Source: Verrucomicrobiia bacterium (GTDB lineage: Bacteria; Verrucomicrobiota; Verrucomicrobiia; Limisphaerales; DSYF01). Taken from it: a stretch of 46,587 nt of DNA. Positions 19,285 through 28,402 of this stretch are shown here, in pieces. Below the pieces are notes generated by a model that saw nothing but the letters and a program-made list of their open reading frames with translations, was not told the DNA's origin and ran no database searches. How positions within the stretch are numbered: the stretch's first letter is position 1; each line of letters opens with the position of its first letter. The DNA is taken from contig DASTWL010000056.1 in the NCBI GenBank assembly GCA_035765895.1, positions 1 through 46,587 of the forward strand. Direction: 5' to 3'. The position numbers were made by a program, and so were the translations under genes.

Positions 19285-21876
19285 ATGAACAGAAATAACA
19301 CGTGGCGGCTTGCGTTCGTCATTTTCGCCGTTGTCTGGTCGCTCATTGAGATTTACCCGCTCAAGGACCGCAACCTGATCGATTACTTCAGCGAACGGGC
19401 AGTCCGGCCGGACGCCACCCTCAGCAACATCGTCGCCGAGGCGCGCTCGCTGGAGGTTACCAACTCCACGCGCACCTACGGCAACCTGCGCGAGGCCATT
19501 GGGACGAATGACATCGCCCGCTATTTTCCCTTTTTCGACGTCAAGAACGAGCTGCAGCCGACGCAGTTCATCCTGAACAAGCTCCAGCGCGAGGCGCGCG
19601 GCTCCATCAAGCTCGGTCTCGATTTGCAGGGCGGCACGTCCTACGTCGTCGAAATGGACACCAACCGCCTGGAGACGGCCCAAAGCGACACGAACGCGCC
19701 CAGCGCGCCGCAGGATTTGAGTCAGGCGCTGGCGCAGGCGGTGGAGGTGCTCCGCAAGCGCGTGGACCGCTTCGGCGTGGCGGAACCGCTCATCCAGCCG
19801 GAGGGCGAGGACCGCATCCGCATCGAACTGCCGGGCATCTCCGAAGCGGAGACGGAGAGCGTCAAGGAACAGATTCAAAAGGCGGCATTCCTCGAATTCC
19901 GCCTGGTTCATCCCGAGAGCGAGCAATACGTCGATCCCCGCACGGGCGCCCTGTTGCAAGGCATGGTGCCGGCGGGCTACGAGGTGAAGAAGCGGAAGGA
20001 GCGCAATCCCGACGGCACGGAATCGGTCGAGGCGCTGCTCGTGAAGAAACGCGCCGAGCGCGGCCTGAACGGCAGCTTTGTGACGCGGGCCATGGTCACC
20101 CGCGGCAATCTGGGCGAACCCGAAATTGACTTTGAACTGGACAGCAAAGGCGCCGAGATTTTTGCGCAAGTGACGCGCGAAAACATTCACCACCGGCTGG
20201 CCATCGTGCTGGACGGCGAACTCTACTCGGCGCCGGTGATCCAGGGTGAAATCCCTGGTGGCCGTGGCCAGATCACGGGGCATTTCGATTCCAAGCAGGC
20301 CTTTGAACTGGCCAACGTGCTCCAAAATCCGTTGCGCGCGCCGCTGCACATCATTGAATCCCATGAGGTGGATCCCACGCTCGGCCGCGACTCGGTCAAC
20401 AGCGGCATCAAGGCGGCCTTGATCGGCGTCATCCTCGTGGCGGCCTTCATGCTCGTCTATTATCTCATCGCCGGTCTCGTGGCGAACGTCGCGTTGATGC
20501 TCAACATCATCATCCTGCTGGGCGTGATGAGTTACATTGGCACCACGCTGACATTGCCGGGCATCGCGGGCATTGTGCTCACCATCGGCATGGCGGTGGA
20601 CGCCAACGTGCTTATTTATGAGCGTATTCGGGAGGAGTTGAACGCAGGCAAATCCATTCGCGGCGCCTTGGAGGCCGGTTATGACAAGGCGTGGGGCACG
20701 ATTCTCGACTCCAATCTGACCACGTTGATTTCTTCGGTGATTCTTATCTTCCTGGGCACCGGGCCGGTGAAGGGTTTCGGTGTCACGCTGACCATCGGTA
20801 TCATTGTCAGCATGTTCACGGCGCTGATCGTGACGCGTCTGGTTTTCGACTTCCTCGTGAAGCGAAACTGGCTGAAGTCCCTCAAGATGCTGCATCTGGT
20901 CCCGACCAGCATGCGCATTGACTTCATGAAATTCGCCTTCCCGGCATTCATCGCCTCGTGGTGCCTCATCCTGATCGGCAACGGCTACGGCATCAGCCGT
21001 GGCCGGGACGTGTTCAGCGTCCAGTTCATCGGGGGTTACAGCATCAGCCTGGATTTCGACCAGGCCGCCAAGCCCGAATTGGGCATCGACAAACTGCGTG
21101 CGGCTGTGGATGCCCTCGGCAAGGGCGCCTCGGAACCGACGTTCCAGCGCGACATGTCCACCGGCAAGGAGTCCCTCCGCGTCAGCATCCGGGACGTGGG
21201 CGAGGAGAAGGCCGGGGAAAATTACGCCAGCCAGGTCGTGTCGACCCTGCAGACGAAATTCCCGACGGCGCATTTCACCCATCCCAGCATCGAGAAGATC
21301 GGTCCCACGGTGGGTCAGGAAATCCAGCGCGTGGCGGTCATCGCCTCGCTGATTGCCTTGTTCGGCATCCTGGTTTACGTGGCGTTCCGGTATGAATTCT
21401 CCTTTGCCGTCGGCGCGGTGGTGGCCATCATCCACGACATTTTAATGACGACGGGCTGGTATTTCCTCGACCATCGCGAATTGAACGCCACCACGGTGGC
21501 GGCGCTGCTGACGATCATCGGCTTCTCGATCAACGACACGATTGTGATCTTTGACCGCATCCGCGAAGACCTGAAGCTGGGGGTGCGCGGTTCGTTCCGT
21601 GAGGTCATGAACGCGGCGTTGAACCAGACCCTGAGCCGCACGATCATCACGTCCGGCACGGTGTTTTTGGCCACGGTGTCGCTTTACATCTTTGGTGGTG
21701 GCATGATCAACGACTTCGCCTTCTGCTTCCTGGTCGGCATCCTGACGGGCACCTACTCGTCAATTTACATTGCCGCGTTCATTGTCTTGAAGTGGCACAA
21801 GGGGCAGCGGCCGAAAATCGGCACCACGCAGATGACGGTGGACAATCCGATGGCGGCGAAGGCGCCGGCACGGTAA
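19285..21876 (+). CDS. secDF: Fused SecD-SecF protein translocase subunit
   Basis: 863 aa; SecD and SecF are joined in one chain. SecD part (1 to about 540): first helix at 5-20, LGLDLQGGTSYVVEMD, the large periplasmic domain, and five more helices with GIVLTIGMAVDANVLIYERI and REE. SecF part (about 545-863): a first helix near 550, QFIGGYSISLDF, periplasmic P1-like domain, and ALLTIIGFSINDTIVIFDRI and RED. The key Asp residues for proton flow (VDANV, SINDTIV) are kept. SecDF uses the proton gradient to pull exported proteins through SecYEG. Fused forms are known in several phyla. It follows yajC directly and the terC-like gene starts 9 bases after it. Confidence 0.95.
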   Translation: MNRNNTWRLAFVIFAVVWSLIEIYPLKDRNLIDYFSERAVRPDATLSNIVAEARSLEVTNSTRTYGNLREAIGTNDIARYFPFFDVKNELQPTQFILNKLQREARGSIKLGLDLQGGTSYVVEMDTNRLETAQSDTNAPSAPQDLSQALAQAVEVLRKRVDRFGVAEPLIQPEGEDRIRIELPGISEAETESVKEQIQKAAFLEFRLVHPESEQYVDPRTGALLQGMVPAGYEVKKRKERNPDGTESVEALLVKKRAERGLNGSFVTRAMVTRGNLGEPEIDFELDSKGAEIFAQVTRENIHHRLAIVLDGELYSAPVIQGEIPGGRGQITGHFDSKQAFELANVLQNPLRAPLHIIESHEVDPTLGRDSVNSGIKAALIGVILVAAFMLVYYLIAGLVANVALMLNIIILLGVMSYIGTTLTLPGIAGIVLTIGMAVDANVLIYERIREELNAGKSIRGALEAGYDKAWGTILDSNLTTLISSVILIFLGTGPVKGFGVTLTIGIIVSMFTALIVTRLVFDFLVKRNWLKSLKMLHLVPTSMRIDFMKFAFPAFIASWCLILIGNGYGISRGRDVFSVQFIGGYSISLDFDQAAKPELGIDKLRAAVDALGKGASEPTFQRDMSTGKESLRVSIRDVGEEKAGENYASQVVSTLQTKFPTAHFTHPSIEKIGPTVGQEIQRVAVIASLIALFGILVYVAFRYEFSFAVGAVVAIIHDILMTTGWYFLDHRELNATTVAALLTIIGFSINDTIVIFDRIREDLKLGVRGSFREVMNAALNQTLSRTIITSGTVFLATVSLYIFGGGMINDFAFCFLVGILTGTYSSIYIAAFIVLKWHKGQRPKIGTTQMTVDNPMAAKAPAR

Positions 21877-21885
21877 ACTGGCGGC

Positions 21886-22872
21886 ATGCTTGCGCTGGTT
21901 GAATTCACACCCTGGCATTGGGCGGCTTTCATCCTGTGCGTCTTGTTCTTCCTCGCCCTCGACCTGGGCGTGTTCCACCGGCACGCCCACGTGGTCAAAT
22001 TCCGGGAGGCGCTTGTCTGGACGACCGTCTGGTTCAGCCTCGCAATGCTTTTCGCCTGCGGCCTGCGGGTGGGGCGGGGCAAGGATGAGGCGCTCGAATT
22101 CGTCACCGGCTACCTGATCGAACTGTCGTTGTCGATGGACAACGTGTTCGTGATTGCGTTGATCTTCGGCTATTTCCGCGTGCCGGCGGCGTATCAGCAC
22201 CGGGTGTTGTTCTGGGGCATCCTGGGCGCGCTCGTCATGCGCGGGTTGATGATTGCGGCCGGCGCGGCGTTGATCCATCGCTTTCAATGGACGCTTTACG
22301 TCTTCGGCGTCTTCCTCGTCTTCACCGGCATCAAGATGCTGCTCACCAAGGACGACGGCGTGCACCCGGAGAAAAATCCGGTGGTGCGGCTTGCGCGGAG
22401 ACTCTTTCCGGTGGCCAACGATTTCAACGGGCAGCACTTCACGGTGAAGTTGAACGGGCGCAGCGCGCTGACGCCGCTGGCGCTGGTGCTGATTCTGGTG
22501 GAGACCACCGACCTCGTCTTTGCGCTGGATTCGATCCCGGCGATTTTTGCCGTCACCACCAAGCCGTTCATTGTTTTCACCTCCAACGTGTTCGCCATCC
22601 TCGGCCTGCGCTCGCTGTATTTCGTGCTCGCCGGCGCGATTCAATACTTCCGCTATCTGAAATACGGACTCTCCATCGTGCTGGTGTTCATCGGCGCCAA
22701 GATGCTGTTGACGCCGCACCATGAGCCCGCGCCGTGGTGGCAGGTGCGGATTCCCATCGGGGCATCCCTCATGGTGGTGGCGTCGATCATTCTGCTCTCC
22801 ATGCTGCTTTCCCTGGTCGCGGCCCGCCGCGAACGTCAGACCCTGAACCCGGGCACGCACCGCGGGTCATGA
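21886..22872 (+). CDS. TerC/Alx-family membrane protein (probable metal exporter)
   Basis: 328 aa with about nine helices. The TerC family marks are present: ALDLGVFHR in helix 1-2, IELSLSMDNVFVIALIFGYF with the acidic Asp in the membrane, VFTGIKMLL, and ETTDLVFALDSIPAIFAVTT near residue 205, then FAILGLRSLYFVL. Alx/TerC proteins export Mn2+ and act in metallation of exported proteins, which would fit a place beside secDF. The start at 21886 is 9 bases after secDF; the stop overlaps the recJ start (ATGA at 22869-22872), so it is part of the operon. There is no room for a manganese riboswitch directly upstream. Confidence 0.9.
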   Translation: MLALVEFTPWHWAAFILCVLFFLALDLGVFHRHAHVVKFREALVWTTVWFSLAMLFACGLRVGRGKDEALEFVTGYLIELSLSMDNVFVIALIFGYFRVPAAYQHRVLFWGILGALVMRGLMIAAGAALIHRFQWTLYVFGVFLVFTGIKMLLTKDDGVHPEKNPVVRLARRLFPVANDFNGQHFTVKLNGRSALTPLALVLILVETTDLVFALDSIPAIFAVTTKPFIVFTSNVFAILGLRSLYFVLAGAIQYFRYLKYGLSIVLVFIGAKMLLTPHHEPAPWWQVRIPIGASLMVVASIILLSMLLSLVAARRERQTLNPGTHRGS

Positions 22873-24590
22873 AATACCGCTGGAACATCGCCCCGGCGCA
22901 GCCCTTGCTCGTGAACCGGCTGGCCGCGGAATTGCGGGTCGCTCCACTCCTGGCGCAATGTCTCCTAAACCGCGGCCTGAGCGAGCCGGCGGCCATCAAC
23001 CGGTTTCTGGAACCGCGGCTCAAGCAACTGGCCGATCCGTTCCGGCTGCCCAACATGGCCACCGCCGTGGACCGGTTGCTGCTCGCCCGGGAACGGGCTG
23101 AATCCGTCGTGATCTTTGGCGATTATGACGTGGACGGTGTGACGTCCACGTCCCTGTTGCGCGAGGTGCTTGGCCGGCTGGGCTGGATTGTGGAGCATTA
23201 TTTGCCGCACCGGTTGGAGGAGGGCTACGGCCTCAGTCAGGACGGCGTGGAAAACTGCCTGCGCAAATTTCCCGCGCGCCTGTTGCTTGCGGTGGACTGT
23301 GGTTCGACGGCCGTGAAAACGATTGCCTGGCTGCGCGAACGGGGCGTGGACGTCATTGTGCTCGATCATCACCAGGTCTCCACTCCCGCGCCGGCGGCCG
23401 TGGCGCTGGTGAATCCGCAACTGGCCGCAACAAACGATGGAGAATCCGCTTTCACCGAGCTTTGTTCCGTGGGGCTGGCGTTCAAGCTGGCGCACGCCCT
23501 GGTGAAGCGCGGGCGCGACGTCGGTCTCCCGGGCGCGACGGACCTGGACCTGCGTCCATTGCTGGACCTGGTTGCGCTCGGCACGATTGCGGACATCGTT
23601 CCGCTCGTCGGCGAAAATCGCATCCTCGTTTCCGCGGGCATCGAGCGTCTGAATACGACCACCCGCCCTGGCCTTGTAGCGCTCAAGGAGGTGGCGCAGT
23701 CGCCCGCGCGCCTGACGACCTTCGACGTTGGTTTTCAGCTGGGACCGCGGTTGAACGCCGCCGGCCGCCTCGAAACGGCCGAAGAGGCGCTCTTTCTCCT
23801 GCTGGCGCCGGATTTGGACGAGGCCATGCCCATCGCGCAGCGTCTGGATGCCCGAAACCGGGAACGGCAGAACATCGAGCGGAGCATTGCCGAAGAAGTC
23901 ATCGGCGCGGTCAAGGCCCGGTTCAATCCGGAGACTGACTTCGTCATCGTGGAAGGCCAGCTGCTCTGGCACATCGGTGTCGTGGGCATCGTGGCATCGC
24001 GCGTGTTGCAGCAATTCTACCGGCCCACGTTCATCGTGGGGGGCGACGGTGAACACTGGCGCGGTTCCGGCCGCAGCATTGCGGGCTTCGACCTCGCGGC
24101 GGCCTTGCGCGAGTGTGACGATCTGCTCGTGCGGCATGGCGGTCATGCCATGGCGGCGGGACTGACGATCGAGCCGGCGAAGGTGGACGCCTTGCGCGTG
24201 CGGCTGAACGACATCGCGCGCCGTTCCCTCAAGCGTGAAGATTTGCAACCGCCGCTGCGGCTCGATGCGGAGGTTGGTCTGGCGGAAATTTCCCAGGCCG
24301 GGCTGGCCGAGTTGAACCGTTTGCGGCCCCTAGGGCAGGAGAATCCGCCGGTGCAGTTCTATGCGCGCGGCCTGCGGCATGCCCGGCCGTTGCAGCGCAT
24401 GGGCAAGGATCGCAAGCACGTCAAACTCTGGGTGACCGATGGGCGGACGACGCACGAAGCGGTCTGGTGGAATGCAGGAGAGGGTTCGCTGCCCGTGGGG
24501 ACGTTCGATCTGGCCTTTTCGCCGCACCTGAACGAATTCAACGGCCGGACCAGCGTCCAGCTCAAGGTGCTCGACTGGCGCCCCGGGTGA
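22869..24590 (+). CDS. recJ: Single-stranded-DNA-specific exonuclease RecJ
   Basis: 573 aa, full length. DHH-phosphoesterase motifs run in order: VIFGDYDVDGVTSTSLL (motif I), LLLAVDCGS (motif II), VDVIVLDHHQ (motif III, DHH), LVALGTIADIVPL (motif IV), FQLGPRLNAAGRLE, and DHHA1 domain RSIAGFDLAAAL and RHGGHAMAAGLTI. A C-terminal OB-like domain ends KVLDWRPG. RecJ degrades single-stranded DNA 5' to 3' in recombination and mismatch repair. ATG 22869 overlaps the previous stop, which gives the correct N-terminus MKYRWNIAPAQP. Confidence 0.95.
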   Translation: MKYRWNIAPAQPLLVNRLAAELRVAPLLAQCLLNRGLSEPAAINRFLEPRLKQLADPFRLPNMATAVDRLLLARERAESVVIFGDYDVDGVTSTSLLREVLGRLGWIVEHYLPHRLEEGYGLSQDGVENCLRKFPARLLLAVDCGSTAVKTIAWLRERGVDVIVLDHHQVSTPAPAAVALVNPQLAATNDGESAFTELCSVGLAFKLAHALVKRGRDVGLPGATDLDLRPLLDLVALGTIADIVPLVGENRILVSAGIERLNTTTRPGLVALKEVAQSPARLTTFDVGFQLGPRLNAAGRLETAEEALFLLLAPDLDEAMPIAQRLDARNRERQNIERSIAEEVIGAVKARFNPETDFVIVEGQLLWHIGVVGIVASRVLQQFYRPTFIVGGDGEHWRGSGRSIAGFDLAAALRECDDLLVRHGGHAMAAGLTIEPAKVDALRVRLNDIARRSLKREDLQPPLRLDAEVGLAEISQAGLAELNRLRPLGQENPPVQFYARGLRHARPLQRMGKDRKHVKLWVTDGRTTHEAVWWNAGEGSLPVGTFDLAFSPHLNEFNGRTSVQLKVLDWRPG

Positions 24591-24647
24591 ACGCGGTTTG
24601 AACCTGCGCTTGAACCCGTCCAGCCGGGGCGGCAACCTTCGGGTCGC

Positions 24648-25331
24648 ATGAATGTTGCTGTCATCGTTGCGGCCGGCAAGGGCACCCGTATGGGGCCCAA
24701 CATTGACAAGCTTTTCCTCGAAGTCGCGGGCCGGCCGGTCGTGGCACACACCTGGCAGCGTTTCAACGATGCGGCCTGCATCGGCGAAATCATTCTCGTC
24801 GTGCGCGACGGCATGCAGCCGGCGTTCCGCGAACTCGCCCAACAATTCCAGCTCCGGAAACCGCACCGGCTCGTTGCGGGCGGCAGCGAACGGCAGGATT
24901 CGGTGTGGAACGGCCTCGCGGCGTTGCCGGACGGAGCTGAAATTGTGGCCATTCAGGACGGGGCACGGCCCTGCACCAGCGTGGCGGTGATTGAGGAAAC
25001 CATCGCGGCGGCGCGGGAAACCGGAGCCGCCGTCGCCGCCCGTCCGGTCACCGACACGATGAAGGAATCCTCCGATGGCCGGTTTGCCGAACGCACAGTG
25101 GACCGCTCGCGCCTCTGGTCGGTGCAGACGCCGCAAACCTTCCAGGTTGGCGTCATCCGCCGTGCGCTGGCCGAGGTGCGTCAACGCGGGGTGATGGTGA
25201 CCGACGACACGGCGGCCTGTGAATTGATCGGTCAGCCCGTGCGGCTGGTCAGCGGCACGGCCCCCAACCCCAAGGTCACGGTGCCGGCGGATTTGCCCTA
25301 CGTGGAACTGTTGCTGCGTTCCGGCACCTGA
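24648..25331 (+). CDS. ispD: 2-C-methyl-D-erythritol 4-phosphate cytidylyltransferase IspD
   Basis: 227 aa, standard length. It attaches CMP to methylerythritol phosphate, the third step of the MEP isoprenoid pathway. Visible: nucleotide-binding loop VAVIVAAGKGTRMGP with Lys in IDKLFLEV; GGSERQDSVWNGL; VAIQDGARPC; VAARPVTDTMKES with the substrate-binding Asp/Thr; RLWSVQTPQTFQ; and VTDDTAACELIG. All key residues are kept. ATG 24648 begins the first strand. It is 57 bases after recJ and on the same strand; no ispF is fused or adjacent. Confidence 0.95.
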   Translation: MNVAVIVAAGKGTRMGPNIDKLFLEVAGRPVVAHTWQRFNDAACIGEIILVVRDGMQPAFRELAQQFQLRKPHRLVAGGSERQDSVWNGLAALPDGAEIVAIQDGARPCTSVAVIEETIAAARETGAAVAARPVTDTMKESSDGRFAERTVDRSRLWSVQTPQTFQVGVIRRALAEVRQRGVMVTDDTAACELIGQPVRLVSGTAPNPKVTVPADLPYVELLLRSGT

Positions 25332-25366
25332 AGACGGCCGGCCCGTTCTGGCGGCCACGCGCCGGC

Positions 25367-25379
25367 GGGGCTTCGCCCC
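25367..25379 (+). other. GC-rich hairpin between ispD and ctp
   Basis: GGGGCTTCGCCCC is a short, stable stem-loop in the 110-base gap. There is no T-run, so it is not a standard intrinsic terminator; it could be an attenuating or mRNA-end structure. Confidence 0.35.
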
Positions 25380-25441
25380 GTCGTCCGCCTTCCTTGCCAA
25401 CCTCCGCTTCGCCCCGTATTGTCCCCCAGCAAGTGCATGTT

Positions 25442-26800
25442 ATGAAGCGACGTTTTCTCTACGGGCTGCTGACGATCGCCCTGACCGTCAATCTCTTCAT
25501 CGGGGCGGCCGTTTACCTTTACGCTGCGGAATCCGGCCAGAAGGATTCCGCCTACCCGAGCCTGGAAATCTTTTCCCTCGTCATGGAAAAGGTGCGTCGT
25601 GAATACGTGGATGGCGCCAACCTGACGTATCAGCAGCTCGTCCGCAATGCGCTCAAGGGCATGCTGAACGAACTGGATCCGCACAGCGAATACATGGATC
25701 CGGAAAAGTTTCAGGATTTGCAGAATGACACTGAGGGCAAGTTTGGCGGCATTGGCGTGGTCATCTCGGTGAAGGACGAGCGCCTGACCGTCGTGGCGCC
25801 GATGGAGGACACGCCCGGCTTCAAGGCGGGGATTCGCACCGGCGACGTCATCGACCGCATCGAGGGCAAGAGCACCGAACACATGAGCGTGCAGGATGCG
25901 GTAAAAATTCTGCGCGGCGACCCCGGCAGCGAAGTCACCATTACTATTTTCCGTCCGTCCACCGGCAAGATGAAGGATTACACCATCAAACGCGCCGAGA
26001 TCAAAGTGGACATGGTCAAGGACATCAACGGCGCGCGCGAGTTCCCTCTCGGTGAAAACAAGATTGGCTACGTGCGCATCACACAATTTGGCGAGAAAAC
26101 GGCGGATGAACTCGAAGCCGCCCTCAACAAGCTCAAGGCGCAGGGCATGCGCGGGCTGATCATTGATCTGCGGTGGAATCCGGGCGGCCTGCTCGATCAA
26201 GCCGTCGGCGTCTGTGAAAAATTCCTGCCGCGCGGTCAATTGGTGGTGACGACCGAAGGCCGTTCGCCGGCGCAAAGCTCTGTTCGCAAGGCCGCCGGGC
26301 GCGGTGATGAAATCCCCGGCGTGCCCATCGTCGTGCTGATCAATGCCGGCAGCGCCAGCGCCTCGGAGATTGTCTCCGGCTGCCTTCAAGACCTGAAGCG
26401 CGCCATCATCCTCGGGGAGCGTTCCTTCGGCAAGGGCTCGGTGCAGAGCATCATCGAATTGTCCGACGGCTCCGCCCTGCGCCTGACCACCGCCAAATAC
26501 TACACGCCCAGCCACAAGGTCATTCACGAGAAGGGCATTTCACCCAACATCGAAGTGCTCGACTCCGACGAGCAGGAGGCGGCGTTGCTGATGCGCCGTT
26601 CACCCGGCGGCGTGGAAACGCTGGACCAGCGGGAACGCGAACGCGTCGAGTCCATTCGCGATCCGCAAATGGATCGCGCCATGGACGTGCTCAAGGGGAT
26701 TCTGCTCTTCACCGACCGGCGGCCGGCCGGGCAATCCAATGACGCGGACGGGCGGATGGCAGCGCTGGCTGCGCCGGCCGCCGCGGGCGCGGAAAATTGA
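25442..26800 (+). CDS. C-terminal processing peptidase (S41 family)
   Basis: 452 aa. An N-terminal membrane/signal segment (5-25, FLYGLLTIALTVNLFIGAAV) is followed by the helical region EKVRREYVDGANLTYQQLV, NALKGMLNELDPHSEYMDP, a PDZ domain (about 90-175, KFGGIGVVISVKDERL to PSTGKMKDY), and the catalytic core LRWNPGGLLDQAV, VLINAGSASASEIVSG (catalytic Ser) and GERSFGKGSVQS (catalytic Lys). These proteases trim or degrade periplasmic proteins with a Ser-Lys dyad. ATG 25442 begins the membrane segment. The C-terminal 70 residues are variable and charged. The tsaD start follows after 41 bases. Confidence 0.93.
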   Translation: MKRRFLYGLLTIALTVNLFIGAAVYLYAAESGQKDSAYPSLEIFSLVMEKVRREYVDGANLTYQQLVRNALKGMLNELDPHSEYMDPEKFQDLQNDTEGKFGGIGVVISVKDERLTVVAPMEDTPGFKAGIRTGDVIDRIEGKSTEHMSVQDAVKILRGDPGSEVTITIFRPSTGKMKDYTIKRAEIKVDMVKDINGAREFPLGENKIGYVRITQFGEKTADELEAALNKLKAQGMRGLIIDLRWNPGGLLDQAVGVCEKFLPRGQLVVTTEGRSPAQSSVRKAAGRGDEIPGVPIVVLINAGSASASEIVSGCLQDLKRAIILGERSFGKGSVQSIIELSDGSALRLTTAKYYTPSHKVIHEKGISPNIEVLDSDEQEAALLMRRSPGGVETLDQRERERVESIRDPQMDRAMDVLKGILLFTDRRPAGQSNDADGRMAALAAPAAAGAEN

Positions 26801-26841
26801 AGGCCGCACGGTCTGCGCCGGCCCCGGCCCATTTCCCTGGC

Positions 26842-27867
26842 ATGACACTGCTGGCGTTTGAGACTTCCTGCGACGAAACGAGCGCTGCGGTGATTCGCGA
26901 CGGGGGCGTGCTGTCCAGCGTCGTCTCGTCCCAAATCCGTCTGCACGCCGAATACGGCGGCGTGGTGCCGGAACTGGCCGCGCGCGAGCACCTGCGTAAT
27001 CTGCAGCCCGTCGTCCAAACCGCGCTGGCCGAAGCCCGCATCACCGCCGCCGACGTCACTGCCGTGGCAGCAACGCAGGGACCGGGGCTGCCCATGGCCT
27101 TGATGGTGGGGCTGAAGGCGGCGCAAGCGTTTGCTTTTGCGGCCCGCAAGCCTTTTGTGGGCGTGCATCATCACGAGGCGCACTTGTATTCGCCGTGGAT
27201 TGTGGGCCGGCCGCCGCGGGCGGATTTTGAAAACTTCCAGCCGAACGTTTCGCTGATTGTGAGCGGCGGCCATACGATGCTGGTGCACGTCGCGTCCGAG
27301 TTGCAGCACCACGTGCTGGGCGCCACGATGGACGACGCGGCGGGCGAGTGCTTCGACAAGACCGGCAAACTGCTCGGCCTCGCGTATCCCGCCGGGCCAA
27401 TCATCGATCGCCTGGCAGAGCAGGGGAATCCTGAGGCATTTCAGTTTCCGCGCCCCCTGCGGAATGACGACCATCACGACTTCAGCTTCAGCGGCCTGAA
27501 GACTTCGGTGCGCTATTTTTTGCGCGACCATCCTGGATTGGCCGATGATCCCCGGCAACTGCGCGATCTCTGCGCCAGCGTGCAGGCGGCCATCGTGGAC
27601 GTGCTGGTCACCAAAACCATCCGGGCTGCCCGCAAGGCCGGGGTGAACTGCGTGACGGCGTCGGGCGGCGTGACGTGCAATCGGGCGTTGCGGGCGCAGT
27701 TGGAGGCCGCCTGCCGGCGGGCGGGCCTGACGTTGCGCTTGGCCGATGCCTCGCTTTGCACGGACAACGCCGCCATGGTCGGCATTCTGGCCGAACGCAA
27801 GCTGCGCGCCGGCGTGCTGGCAACTTCGTTCGACGAGGAAATTCGGCCGAACTGGTCGCTTGCCTGA
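26842..27867 (+). CDS. tsaD: tRNA N6-threonylcarbamoyladenosine transferase TsaD
   Basis: 341 aa. It transfers the threonylcarbamoyl group to A37 of tRNAs reading ANN codons, together with TsaB and TsaE. Visible: AFETSCDETSAAVIRDG at the N-terminus, the metal-binding HHHEAHLYSPW (H-x-E-A-H), VSGGHTMLVHV, ATMDDAAGECFDKTGKLLGL, DFSFSGLKTSVRY, and VTASGGVTCNRALRAQL, with the final metal ligand in SLCTDNAAMVG. All iron/zinc and ATP contacts are kept. ATG 26842 gives the usual start (MTLLAFETSCDE); a longer frame begins in the ctp stop region. It ends the yajC-tsaD run. Confidence 0.96.
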   Translation: MTLLAFETSCDETSAAVIRDGGVLSSVVSSQIRLHAEYGGVVPELAAREHLRNLQPVVQTALAEARITAADVTAVAATQGPGLPMALMVGLKAAQAFAFAARKPFVGVHHHEAHLYSPWIVGRPPRADFENFQPNVSLIVSGGHTMLVHVASELQHHVLGATMDDAAGECFDKTGKLLGLAYPAGPIIDRLAEQGNPEAFQFPRPLRNDDHHDFSFSGLKTSVRYFLRDHPGLADDPRQLRDLCASVQAAIVDVLVTKTIRAARKAGVNCVTASGGVTCNRALRAQLEAACRRAGLTLRLADASLCTDNAAMVGILAERKLRAGVLATSFDEEIRPNWSLA

Positions 27868-27898
27868 ACCCGATTCCGCCGCGCGGGCCGGAACGGCC

Positions 27899-28270
27899 TT
27901 ACTCCGAAAAGGCGAGGTAGGGAATGAAGATGATATTGACGATCGGCACGAACATCAGAATCACCAGCCAGGGGCTTTTGCCGCGCGCCTCGCAAATCTT
28001 CGCCCACATCATGATGATCACCACCAGGTTCACGAAGGGGATGAGGAACAGAACAATCATCCACAAGGCCATGCCAGCAACCTGCAGCAGCGGGATGATT
28101 TGCACGATGGGAAGCCAGATTAAGATGCCCGGCTGGCGTCCCGTCTTTTCACAAATCCGTTTGAGGCAGTAACAGTAGAACAGGTAAAAACAGAGCGAAA
28201 TGGCGAGGACGAACAAAATGGCGCCGGCGCCGAGCGCAAAATCACCGGCATTCGAGGACGTGTGTTGCAT
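27899..28270 (-). CDS. DUF5684-like small membrane protein
   Basis: 123 aa with four hydrophobic segments. The pattern KRICEKTGRQPGILIWLPIV then LVVIIMMWAKICEARGKSPW and ILMFVPIVNIIFIPYLAFSE matches small bacterial membrane proteins of the DUF5684/PrgI-neighbour type, in which two similar halves each hold a cytoplasmic KICE-x-x-G-(K/R) loop. Function unknown. The internal similarity between CEKTGRQPGILI and CEARGKSPWLVI suggests a duplication. It is convergent with tsaD and divergent from the YkgJ-like gene. Confidence 0.7.
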   Translation of the reverse strand: MQHTSSNAGDFALGAGAILFVLAISLCFYLFYCYCLKRICEKTGRQPGILIWLPIVQIIPLLQVAGMALWMIVLFLIPFVNLVVIIMMWAKICEARGKSPWLVILMFVPIVNIIFIPYLAFSE

Positions 28271-28402
28271 GAACGTTTCCTTTCTGATTGATGTTGAACG
28301 TGTTTCTGCGTGGGACAGTCACATTTGAGGTTGGACGACCCGGTTTGGCAATGGGATTTTTGCGCCGGGCCGGCACCCGGCCGCAACGTTGAACCGGTAA
28401 CC

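Noticed and set aside
18904-21435. An 843-codon open frame antisense to yajC-secDF
   Set aside because: It is the mirror of a GC-rich coding sequence; the product is Arg/His/Asp/Glu-rich without any domain, and secDF on the other strand is unmistakable.
21877-21885. A yybP-ykoY manganese riboswitch before the terC-like gene
   Set aside because: Only nine bases separate it from secDF, far too short for the element.
22965-24248. A 427-codon frame antisense to recJ
   Set aside because: All DHH motifs of RecJ are intact on the plus strand; the antisense frame is a composition artefact.
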